A stretch of 64,000 nucleotides of DNA from NCBI GenBank assembly GCA_003260075.1, contig QLIY01000644.1:1-64000 (forward strand), read 5' to 3'. The DNA is from Phallusia mammillata (Eukaryota; Chordata; Ascidiacea; Phlebobranchia; Ascidiidae). Below are positions 33,101 through 64,000 of the stretch, piece after piece. The first letter of the stretch is position 1, and the number at the start of each line of letters is the position of its first letter. The position numbers and the translations under genes are program-made. A model generated the notes under the pieces. That model was given only the letters and a program-made list of their open reading frames with translations. It was not told the DNA's origin and searched no databases.

Positions 33101-35480
33101 TAAACAGAACAAAATACTTGTATATTTGTTACAGAAAAAACAGGATGTTTTGCAAAAGAAATGAAAAAAATAATGGCAATGTACCTTTTTACCATCAGGA
33201 TAGTCTCCAATAATTTCCCCAGCCATCTCGACGCCGACAGCGCCACCCCCAACGATTACAATGTTTTTAGCTTGCTTTATTTCATCTGTGAAATCATTGT
33301 ACATTTTCATCAGACTTTGAGTCGACATGTCAAGTCTACACTTTCCAGGAAAGGGTCCACTGCTCCCTGTGGCAAGAACCAACTGAGTGTAGTTAATTGG
33401 TTCCTATAATAAAAAATGTATATTTTTATGAAGTAATTTCACACTTGGGTTATAAGAACACTCAAAAGTAGAATTTTGTTTTTGTCATAAAACACATAAA
33501 AGTGTATTGCATGACTAGGCACCAATAAAGCATGTTTGTTACACTTTTTCATGTAGTAAAGTTTAACAGTAGCTAAAATTATTTTCAGAGGAAAAAAGAT
33601 TATTTTAAAAGGACAAGCCAAATACAGCTAAAATGGCATGAAGTTTACAATAATACAACAAGTCTAGCCATGATTAACACATAAATGGTAAATCAGTGTT
33701 CTGCAATTCCTTGAACCGAAAATAACAACCGATCAATGAAAGTAAACATAGTACAGACCTTTCCTTCTTCGAGTGAAACTTGTTTGTTGGTAGTGTCAAT
33801 ATCAACAACTTTTCCTTGCAAAAAGTTCGCACCAAAAGTTGGTTCATAAAATATAAAGGTTTTCTTCGCAAAACCTGGTTCCACAGCAGCCCTACAAGCA
33901 AAATAGAGAAATAATAGATACACCAGAACTGCTAAGAACTCATATTCCCCCCCCCCCAGTTGGTTCATAAAATATAAAGGTTTTCTTCGCAAAACCTGGT
34001 TCCACGGCAGCCCTACAAGCAAAATAGAGAAATAATAGATACACCAGAACTACTAAGAACTCATATTCTAATGACTAGGGCAAGTTTTTGTTGCACTAAA
34101 AACGTGAGAAAGTTGCACTTAATTTCAACAAAAGTTGCATTTATGCACAAGTTGCATTTATGCATACTTCTTGGAGTTAAAATGACTAGCGGGCCGCAGG
34201 TTGGACAATCCCTGCCTTAGACTGTCATCTTAACAGATATCAAGGTTATCGCTTCTTACTGGCAAAATAACTAATGCACTTTTATATAAAACTTTATACT
34301 TGGCGGGGGTTGTTGAACTTCTAGCTTGCAAGCCAACTGTTGCATCATAGATAACATTGAGATGCAGCTAATCCATCACATAGCTCTTTGTTATGCAAAT
34401 CAAAGAGAATAGAACCATACTAAAAATAGTTTTATAGCATGTTTTTTAAATCACTCCTTTACATTTTGCGCGATACTTGATAAAAGTTGCAGTCAAAAGT
34501 TGCACGAAAAATAGAAAAAAGTTGCAAAAAGTTGGAACATAAAATTCCTACAAACAGCTCATAACATCATAATACATAAATTCTGAGTATTTAGGAAGCT
34601 GCCGGAAGCTGTAAAAAAAAGGTGCAAAAGTTGCGGAAAAGGCTGTTTATGTCAATGATTTTTAAACTGTGATTTTTTGTAGGTAACAGATAAATGGAAA
34701 AACACCTTCAACATCAAAACAAATCATTCACTCAGAAAAGTGTCTACAATGGTAATTTTTTGCTAAAGTTTAAAACAAACAAAACAATTTTTGTTAAAGA
34801 AACACAAGAATTTATACCTCACACAAAAGACTTACTGGTGCAGCTTACCGTAAAGCAGCCATGTTGTGATGAAGAGCATCTCTTTGGTCAATTAGGGTAA
34901 AACTGCCCCTTCCTTTAAGCTTGTTTGCCAACCTTGCACCCCCATAACCTCCTCCAACAATCACTACATGTTGATCTTCAGTTAGTCGCTTGCTGCAAAG
35001 TAAATTACAGTTTATAAAGACAGCAACAAATGCAGAAACATCACAAATAGTGTACATGCATTTGCAATTTAACATATTTCATTTGTTGCCTCTATAGATA
35101 ATATTCTTTATTTGTAAAAAAATGTTTTGTGGCAATGAGATTTTAGGTGGAAACACAATAATATACAGCTAAAATAAAACATGTATAATATGACAAAAAT
35201 ACTAGTCTTGCAAATTTAAGTGATGCTAATTTTATACATAAAACAAATAACTAAAAAATATGTTTTGACAGTGTGAACCTTTCAGTTTAGCATAAACCAA
35301 CTTCCATGTGCAAAAAAAGTATGCACACTAATTTAGATGTAGCATTGTTTTATACCTAAATCACAATTAATAGTTTTGTTATTATTGTCTTTTTTTAATG
35401 ACTCACCCAATATCTACAAAATATCTGTAACCATACACAGCAGCTCCAACACCCAAACCAATTCCAAGCAATTTCGCCAT
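30107..35480 (-). CDS. AIFM2: AIFM2/FSP1-like NAD(P)H-quinone oxidoreductase, 9 exons
   Basis: Flavoprotein of the AIF family. FSP1/AIFM2 reduces ubiquinone and vitamin K at membranes and suppresses lipid peroxidation (ferroptosis) in mammals. Exons in transcript order: 35407-35480, 34849-34992, 33759-33891, 33185-33403, 32735-32843, 32033-32185, 31636-31736, 30783-30882, 30107-30267. Phases match throughout and give 397 residues (human about 373). FAD site [51 protein letters not shown](P)H site [28 protein letters not shown]; second FAD contact [12 protein letters not shown]-end [12 protein letters not shown] and VKIIWKEM. The N terminus is [18 protein letters not shown], a hydrophobic segment; Gly2 needed for myristoylation in the vertebrate protein is absent. 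The exon 3 donor (GTCTGT) is weak. Half of exon 3 is repeated at 33958-34011 by a contig join. Confidence 0.93.
31285..31566 (-). CDS. Doubtful 93-codon ORF in an AIFM2 intron
   Basis: Starts [19 protein letters not shown], which looks like a signal peptide, but the rest matches nothing I recognise and has no cysteine pattern. It lies inside the intron between AIFM2 exons 7 and 8, on the same strand. Chance is a realistic explanation. Confidence 0.15.
   Translation of the reverse strand: MRFVTSLFVVTTLALLSDVTCMLRHTTQRFSENALLINTTNAIAQLGVRFYMIEKKDKAKHTPDILKLGSNFRTLWIAKRKSHNSWFKDRCHG
31749..32007. repeat. Duplication around C run 31866-31876
   Basis: 31749-31865 recurs at 31877-32007 with substitutions and a short insertion. 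Lies in the AIFM2 intron between exons 6 and 7, so it does not change the coding sequence. Confidence 0.8.
33838..34075. repeat. Duplication around C run 33947-33957 (part of AIFM2 exon 3)
   Basis: 33838-33946 recurs at 33958-34067 with two or three substitutions, including the acceptor and first 54 bases of AIFM2 exon 3. The minus-strand transcript would meet the truncated exon copy first. A literal reading would insert a false partial exon. Confidence 0.85.
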
Positions 35481-36672
35481 TACAGCAATTAGTCAATAGT
35501 TGCAAACCACAAACCCTGTTGTAAAATGAAAGTTAATGAAACGTGTCTTTAACTTCAGTGCCTTAAAAACTACAGTATGTATAGCTCGCTTTGTTAACAA
35601 TTTAGGCTTTTATGTGATTCTATGTTGCTAAAATTACAACTTTCTAGGCCTTTTGTAAAGATAATAATCTTTATCTGAAGTGCCAGAGTTGAGCATTTTC
35701 TCTTTACTTTTGCAGCATTTGTTGACTTGACCGGCATGGGCCAAAAAAGACATTTTCCTTTTTCTTTTGCTCTCTTTTTTACGCTTCACCTCACTTTCAA
35801 AAAAAGAAAAAAAGCAGGTCACGTAGCGCTCTTCTGTAATCGCTGTCTAAAAACTAGATCCCAAAGCAATTGCTTACAAAAAAACCTACATGAAAGCTGT
35901 TTTTTTCAATCAAACCTGTGGCCCAATTAAGTCTTCGAAGCAACAGTTTCTTCCGAATCTGTTAAAACTCTCCAAGACGACTTTGCAATGCGAAAGAACG
36001 AAGTTTCGCCGCATGTTTTCTGCAACGGACCGTGTTCTGAACGAAAATTTGTTAAAAAGACCAAAAAACTTATTTTCCTTTGAAACAGAAAAAGTTCTTG
36101 TTTTTTTGAAAATTACACCTAATTTCAAAACGATTAGGTTTATACCTATTTCTTTTATACTCAGATACACCCATAAGCAATGGCATCCACTTTTGCGACG
36201 AAATTTCGTACAAACTGTACGACGCTGTTTGTGGGAGTTACCTAGCATCGAAACTTGTCCCAGGAACACACGGAAGTATATTGGACCAATCGTCTTTGTG
36301 CACATTAGTTTGCCTTTGGTTAGACTTAATTATCATGTTTTTTTCTGTGTTTGGTAGCGGAATCAAATTAATCGCACAGAAATAGCGTTATTTCGTTCCG
36401 TTATGAAACACCGTTTTCGTGTGTAAAGGTTTGTAGACGAAATTCGGTTACGAAAGTGCTGAATCGTAGTTTAATTTCATTTTTCACCAGCAATCTGTCA
36501 AACTTTAGTAGCAAAGTAATGCCTGAGAGACCGACTTGATGCCCCTAGCCGTTGTGTAGCCTACTATTATTTAACTTCAAGTAGAGGGTACCCCCCCCCC
36601 GCAAAGTAATGCCTGAGAGACCGACTTGATGCCCCTAGCCGTTGTGTACTATTATTTAACTTCAAGTAGAGG
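35481..36672. other. Region upstream of the AIFM2-like gene
   Basis: Contains the putative AIFM2 5' flank. Overlapping open frames on both strands (35890-36357 plus, 35910-36305 minus) have no recognisable domain, and I do not call them. Confidence 0.4.
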
Positions 36673-36675
36673 GTT
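36510..36675. repeat. Duplication around C run 36591-36600
   Basis: 36510-36590 recurs at 36601-36675, with a four-base difference near gttgtgtagcc. The shared end is aagtagagggt. Intergenic. Confidence 0.8.
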
Positions 36676-36680
36676 TAACA

Positions 36681-36963
36681 CAGTGGTCGACAATCCCAAG
36701 GTTTTTCATGGCACGCCAACCGATTTGCCTGTTTATATTGTAGTAACAATTTAACCTGTTACACTGCTAGTTTATAGTTTTTATCATGCAATTGTCTTAA
36801 AATTCAGCCTTTCATGAACAAAACACTCTGATTTGCCCCCCCCCCTTATTGATATCTGCTGGCACGAACCACTATTATTTTGAAAAACGTTGGAACACGA
36901 GGTTATTAACACACGGAAACAACAAGTAATGGCATGCGTCGCCTGAAAGGTTGCCGACCCCTG
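36681..36963. mobile_element. hAT-like MITE with imperfect 8-bp target duplication
   Basis: Begins cagtggtcgacaatccc and ends ggttgccgacccctg. Flanks gtttaaca (36673-36680) and gtataaca (36964-36971) differ at one base. A ten-C run at 36836-36845 lies inside without an obvious duplicated flank. Confidence 0.7.
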
Positions 36964-36971
36964 GTATAACA

Positions 36972-37831
36972 GAAGAAAAACTCATTCATCAAACGGACTG
37001 ATTGCCAGTAGTAGCAACGGTTTAAAAACTTTAAATGTTTTCATATTTCTTCTTGTTTTCCTGATGACCTGTTCTTGGATTATACTTAAATGAAGATCAA
37101 CATTGTCACTCTTGTTCTTAACATTGCATGTGGTATTTCCACCTTCTGCATACATGAGAATAAACCAGTTTATTAACTAAGTTTTTTCCCTATTGACTAA
37201 AACTAAATGGAAATTTATTAAACCTGCAATTAAAAGTTAAAAAAATATAGATCTTTCAAATTTCGGCATGTTTCATATTCGATTCCAGGTTTCCAACCTT
37301 GAAATTTCCCCCAAAAAAGTGTTTTGCAAAATGTCCAAGAGAATAGGCCTATAGCTTCCCCAAATCCTGAAAAACAAAGGACAACCCCAACAAAGATATG
37401 CTCTCTTTCTAGCATTACAAAAAAAATGAGTTTTATCAAAGCAAAATTTTCAAAATACCTGAATACCAACTTTTTTTCATAGCTCCTCAATTTTTTTCCT
37501 TTCATATCAAAACATACCCAACATTCTGACATGAAAAAATCCTGTATATTCCCTGTAGCCTACTACATGCAATTCCGACGTTTGGCAGTTAACATGATAA
37601 AACCGAAGAGTAATAAATAAACATACAATATGGCAACGTATAGCGTAAATAGTTAGACAAACTGATGCCAAAGGCACAACGCAGACAGAGTTAAGATTAC
37701 TTACCCTACCTTGTTAAGCACAAGTAACGCTTTCACAGTTCCACAATTCCGGTTGAAGATGGACAGTCTTATACGTTAACATGCATGTTTAAATTTGAGG
37801 TTGTCAGCAAGTGAAAGAACAATTAAAGGCT
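36972..37831. other. Gene-free stretch
   Basis: AT-rich. The minus-strand frame at 37230-37532 has no recognisable domain. Nothing else seen. Confidence 0.4.
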
Positions 37832-40193
37832 GTAGGATTCCGAGGAAATCTAAAACAGAGGGGAAGAATCAAATCAAAATAGTTAAAAAGACGCTAACAT
37901 GCAATTAAACGAAAAAGACGATAAGAATATAAAACATGTTGTGTGGAATAATCCAAACAGTAAGCTATCAAACGCTGTTTTGCCTAAACGCCGAAGTGAT
38001 AAGGTAGAAATTACTTACATGACAAGCATGTACTAGTTACAGGAAAAAGGTGTCCGAAAGTTGATTCAAACTTCGCAAACTGAAAAGAACTCAGTGAACC
38101 AAATAGTCTGCCACATAACTGCAAATAATTTTACTTTGTACAATAAGGTAACATTCCGGTATCAGTAACTACTTTATTTGATAACTACTGTATTGTGCTT
38201 TTCACTCGATTTTTAGAACAAGGAAGACCAACAAAGTAACAACCCGATAAAACGTATAGGTATACCTTGCAAACTTCGCCAGTTCTCCACCTCAGCAGGC
38301 TTTCACCTTCACAAGCCTGAAGTGACTTTTTGCAAGGCAAGATTTGACGCGTATAGAATACGCTTTGATTGGACGTGACGTCAAGAGATTTGTCAAGCGT
38401 GTCGGATGGTTATTTTTTTATTGAACCAGGCTGGCTGAACTTATTACTTTTATTTCAAATAGATTAAATAGATGTTAACCAATGGGAACCTGTGTACTGA
38501 TTCCACAGGAAACCAATTGATAAATGTGTAAGTTACATTTGGACACAGATGTCTTTTTATAAGTTGGGCAATTAGCACAGTCAAATTTTAGGGTAGAGCT
38601 ACTAACACTGAGCTTTGGCTGGGGCCTGGTCTGGGAATTTTTGGGAGGTGGCGCAACGGAGCATAGGCGTTTATGGTGCTGACTCAGCAATTTGGGTTTA
38701 TTGTAAGAATGATTGCTGAGTCAGCACCATAAACGCCTATGCTCCGTTGCGCCACCTCCCAAAAATTCCCAGACCAGGCCCCAGCCAAAGCTCAGTGTTA
38801 GTAGCTCTACCCTAAAATTTGACTGTGCTAATTGCCCAACTTATAAAAAGACATCTGTGTCCAAATGTAACTTACACATTTATCAATTGGTTTCCTGTGG
38901 AATCAGTACACAGGTTCCCATTGGTTAACATCTATTTAATCTATTTGAAATAAAAGTAATAAGTTCAGCCAGCCTGGTTCAATAAAAAAATAACCATCCG
39001 ACACGCTTGACAAATCTCTTGACGTCACGTCCAATCAAAGCGTATTCTAAAACGCGTCAAATCTTGCCTTGCAAAAAGTCACTTCAGGCTTGTGAAGGTG
39101 AAAGCCTGCTGAGGTGGAGAACTGGCGAAGTTTGCAAGGTATACCTATACGTTTTATCGGGTTGTTACTTTGTTGGTCTTCCTTGTTCTAAAAATCGAGT
39201 GANNNNNNNNNNNNNNNNNNNNNNNNNNNNNNNNNNNNNNNNNNNNNNNNNNNNNNNNNNNNNNNNTGTAGGATTCCGAGGAAATCTAAAACAGAGGGGA
39301 AGAATCAAATCAAAATAGTTAAAAAGACGCTAACATGCAATTAAACGAAAAAGACGATAAGAATATAAAACATGTTGTGTGGAATAATCCAAACTGTAGG
39401 CTATCAAACGCTGTTTTGCCTAAACGCCGAAGTGATAAGGTAGAAATTACTTACATGACAAGCATGTACTAGTTACAGGAAAAAGGTGTCCGAAAGTTGA
39501 TTCAAACTTCGCAAACTGAAAAGAACTCAGTGAACCAAATAGTCTGCCACATAACTGCAAATAATTTTACTTTGTACAATAAGGTAACATTCCGGTATCA
39601 GTAACTACTTTATTAGATAACTACTGTATTGTGCTTCTCACTCGATTTTTAGAACAAGGAAGACCAACAAAGTAACAACCCGATAAAACGTATAGGTATA
39701 CCTTGCAAACTTCGCCAGTTCTCCACCTCAGCAGGCTTTCACCTTCACAAGCCTGAAGTGACTTTTTGCAAGGCAAGATTTGACGCGTTTTAGAATACGC
39801 TTTGATTGGACGTGATGTCAAGAGATTTGTCAAGCGTGTCGGATGGTTATTTTTTTATTGAACCAGGCTGGCTGAACTTATTACTTTTATTTCAAATAGA
39901 TTAAATAGATGTTAACCAATGGGAACCTGTGTACTGATTCCACAGGAAACCAATTGATAAATGTGTAAGTTACATTTGGACACAGATGTCTTTTTATAAG
40001 TTGGGCAATTAGCACAGTCAAATTTTAGGGTAGAGCTACTAACACTGAGCTTTGGCTGGGGCCTGGTCTGGGAATTTTTGGGAGGTGGCGCAACGGAGCA
40101 TAGGCGTTTATGGTGCTGACTCAGCAATTTGGGTTTATTGTAAGAATGATTGCTGAGTCAGCACCATAAACGCCTATGCTCCGTTGCGCCACC
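37832..40193. repeat. Large inverted and direct repeat around an N gap
   Basis: Arm 37832-38691 is followed, after a spacer of about 19 bp, by its inverted copy 38711-39202. After 64 Ns the same arm recurs in direct orientation (39267-40128) with the same palindromic centre and a short inverted arm (40144-40193) that then diverges. The centre is tgctgactcagcaat and its complement. A 71-codon frame (VAPPPKNSQTRPQPKLSVSS) occurs in all three arms but matches no family I know. The direct copies look like two alleles. The long perfect inverted arm may be a fold-back artefact seeded at a genuine short palindrome. Confidence 0.75.
39203..39266. other. Assembly gap (64 N)
   Basis: A run of 64 undetermined bases between the inverted arm and the direct second copy of the repeat. 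Confidence 0.99.
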
Positions 40194-40548
40194 TACCAAA
40201 CCGGGCCCCAGCCAAAGTTCAGTGTTAGTAGTTTTACCAAATTTTAGATGTTTAGGAATAAACACAGCCGAATCTTTTTGGTCTGTACACAATTATATGT
40301 CTTTATTTTAACTTTTTTTGCCAACTGTTTACTCTTGAACCCAGGTAATTGTCTACTTCACATGGATACCTGACTGTGGCCTGAAGGCCGGCTGTTGCTA
40401 ACGTTTGGAGTTTTATAACTTATCTGCTGTCCATGAATGACTTAAATATGATGGGGCTACCTATATCGTTCGTTGATGCGTCGTTAAGGAACGGCTATTC
40501 ATATATAGCATGGTGAAACATTTTGGGCGAAACACTCAGCCTTTAAAT

Positions 40549-41059
40549 CAGTGTTTCATACCGGAACGGAACGGAACGTTATACCGGAACGAAATAAATA
40601 TTTTTTGGTCAAATACCGGAACGAAATACCGACATAAAAAATATTCAAAATACCGGAACGGAACGAAATACCGTTAAATTTTATTCCGGTATTTCGTTCT
40701 GGACATTTGACGTGATACAATTGCTCAAAAATTTCGCGCCGTTAGGCTATAATAAAAATTGAAGCTCCTACAATTTACATCCGTTTGACCATCATTGACA
40801 AATGTTATGTGACGTAACAACTACCGACAATAATTATTGTGTGTTGCAACTTTCTTCCTTTTTTCGCTTAATAGTTGCAAAGACCACAAAGAAATGTTCG
40901 TTTGTTAAGACCGAAATACCGAAAAATACCGTTATAAATTTATTTCGGTCAGACCGGAACGAAATGAAAATATCGGTCCAGAACGAAATAACGAAATAAA
41001 TAATTTGCTCAGAACGAATAACGTTATTTCGTTTCGTTCCGTTCCGGTATGAAACACTG
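40549..41059. mobile_element. 511-bp hAT-like element rich in GGAACG/CGTTCC
   Basis: Ends cagtgtttcataccggaacg and its inverted complement. Both flanks read ctttaaat (40541-40548, 41060-41067), a perfect 8-bp target duplication. Subterminal regions repeat ggaacg and accggaacga on the left and the complement on the right, which could be binding sites for a transposase. No coding frame. Confidence 0.85.
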
Positions 41060-41157
41060 CTTTAAATACACAAAACGTAGTGTTGAGCTGAATACAAATG
41101 GCCTGTAGAAACATGTATCGACCTGACAAGCATATATCTGTCTGGTATAAACGTATA

Positions 41158-41415
41158 CTAACATTCAAACCCGACAAAATTGGTTGAAAGTTCATGGGGT
41201 GGAACCTGTAATGCAAGTTTGAAAGATGCAAAACTCTCACCAACAAAACCAGTCTTCTCGCAGTTTCTATAGCAACGGGTTGTATTTTTGCTTTGCGAAT
41301 AATTCCAACACGAAATAAGTTTAAAAACAGAACACAATTCCTCGCAAGCGCGAGCGGTGAGAGAGAAAAATACATTAACAGCAATTACAGCTAGTAGTAT
41401 TGCATGTATGTACAA
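41158..41415 (-). CDS. Possible secreted Cys-rich peptide, 85 codons
   Basis: Starts MYIHAILLAVIAVNVFFS, a good signal-peptide candidate, with likely cleavage after TARA. The following stretch has cysteines spaced CEELC, then ISC, TTRC, YRNC, faintly like a PAN/apple module or another small disulphide fold. A possible donor (GGTGAGAG) after EKTGFVG suggests that only the first exon is seen and that the remaining 20 residues are intron. It lies about 490 bp downstream of the TAO kinase stop on the same strand. No family is assigned. Confidence 0.35.
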   Translation of the reverse strand: MYIHAILLAVIAVNVFFSLTARACEELCSVFKLISCWNYSQSKNTTRCYRNCEKTGFVGESFASFKLALQVPPHELSTNFVGFEC

Positions 41416-41901
41416 ACCACGGTCATCTAAAACACTTCACCGATAATGATATCCTGCTAGCAATTCGAGGATGAAATGGGAATATATCACATAAGTAAGG
41501 TCCATCGACTCGCCGAAGTGTCAAAACTGCATTTTTTCGACACACAAATGAAACTTGGGTCTAGAATGTAACTGAGGTCACGAGGCCGCTGAAACATGGC
41601 GATGGCTGGTGGATAAACCACTACGTTTCGTTGTCCCGATTGGGACAGTTTCCTACTGTAACAAACCAAGCATCGATTGCAGGCGAAGATACCACAGCGT
41701 GTATATAAGTAAAGCACAGCGTACGAAAAAACAAACAAACTTATGTCGTGTCTTTGCTCCTGGTTTTATGAACTTAAAACACGGGGATTGTGTGACCATC
41801 CAATAGAATTTCCTTCCCACAAACTCGCCAATGGATTTTGGCAATGACGGACGTCGCCCACTACTGCTATGTACTAGCGCGCGCGAAGGCACTGGGTGGC
41901 G

Positions 41902-63713
<21,812 letters not shown>

Positions 63714-64000
63714 CTGAAAACAGATAAACAAGCACACAATAAAACATTGCCACACTTTGACACTTAATGAAATTCCTAAAAAGGTTTTGGGCATTTTTGT
63801 AGATGCCTGGTTTGTAACTGTGCTAGCCTCTCCAATCTTTACAACTTTTGATTGGAAAAACAGTTTACATAGAAAATTTATTTAAAATCGTGCGATTGAG
63901 ATTAAAATTTTTAGCAAAATCAAAAAAACAATAAAAGCTTTATCACTACAAAAATGAGAGTAAAAACAAATTAACCAATGACACAGCCCCACCCTCAACA
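63714..64000. other. TAO kinase intron to window edge
   Basis: AT-rich sequence upstream of the first visible kinase exon. The exons for the kinase N terminus (glycine loop and ATP lysine) are not in the window. Confidence 0.6.

Noticed and set aside
35890..36357. 155-codon plus-strand frame upstream of AIFM2
   Set aside because: A frame of similar length is open on the other strand, neither has a domain, and nothing supports splicing or expression.
38475..38928. 71-codon protein found in three arms of the palindrome
   Set aside because: Identity among copies reflects recent or artefactual duplication, so it is not evidence of selection. No motif and no splice context.
39007..39318. Plus-strand 103-codon frame
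   Set aside because: It runs through the 64-N gap and the inverted repeat. The same frame in the direct copy has no recognisable domain.

Overview
The window is eukaryotic nuclear DNA: AT-rich, with intron-split genes, GT-AG junctions and many short transposons. Gene content (LDL-receptor class A / 7TM receptors, AIFM2/FSP1, TAO kinase), short introns, tRNA-derived SINEs and allele-like divergence between duplicated blocks suggest a highly polymorphic marine invertebrate. A tunicate (Ciona-like ascidian) is the best guess. That placement is inference; no rRNA or mitochondrial marker is present.

Layout. 1-1382 (+): 3' end of an LDLa-7TM receptor whose whole 7TM region is intronless. 4150-21715 (-): a paralogous receptor, tail to tail with the first, rebuilt here as 17 phase-consistent exons (signal peptide, about 15 LDLa modules, seven TM segments, C-tail). 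21.8-30.1 kb: gene-poor, rich in hAT-like elements, with one unrecognised 130-codon ORF. 30107-35480 (-): complete nine-exon AIFM2/FSP1-like gene. 35.5-41.1 kb: gene-poor, with a long inverted/direct repeat, an N gap and a hAT element. 41158-41415 (-): possible secreted Cys-rich peptide. 41902-63713 (-): TAO-family Ser/Thr kinase, 21 exons visible; the N-terminal exons lie beyond the right edge.

The most interesting biology is in the TAO kinase. The conserved exon ending QQPKSLK can splice at a GTGAGT donor to the usual coiled-coil exons. It also reads in frame through that donor for 769 more codons into a tail with four hydrophobic segments. This is the same junction at which vertebrate TAOK2 produces its membrane-anchored long isoform, so the switch may predate the vertebrate TAOK duplications.

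The most important technical point is a recurring pattern: block A, then a run of usually 9-11 G or C, then a near-identical block A' that continues into unique sequence. I read these as unmerged allelic contig ends. They break the first receptor, scramble the TM4-TM6 part of the second, duplicate part of an AIFM2 exon and add 50 spurious residues to the TAO tail. Isolated single Ns mark similar joins. Gene models here should be made after collapsing these joins.
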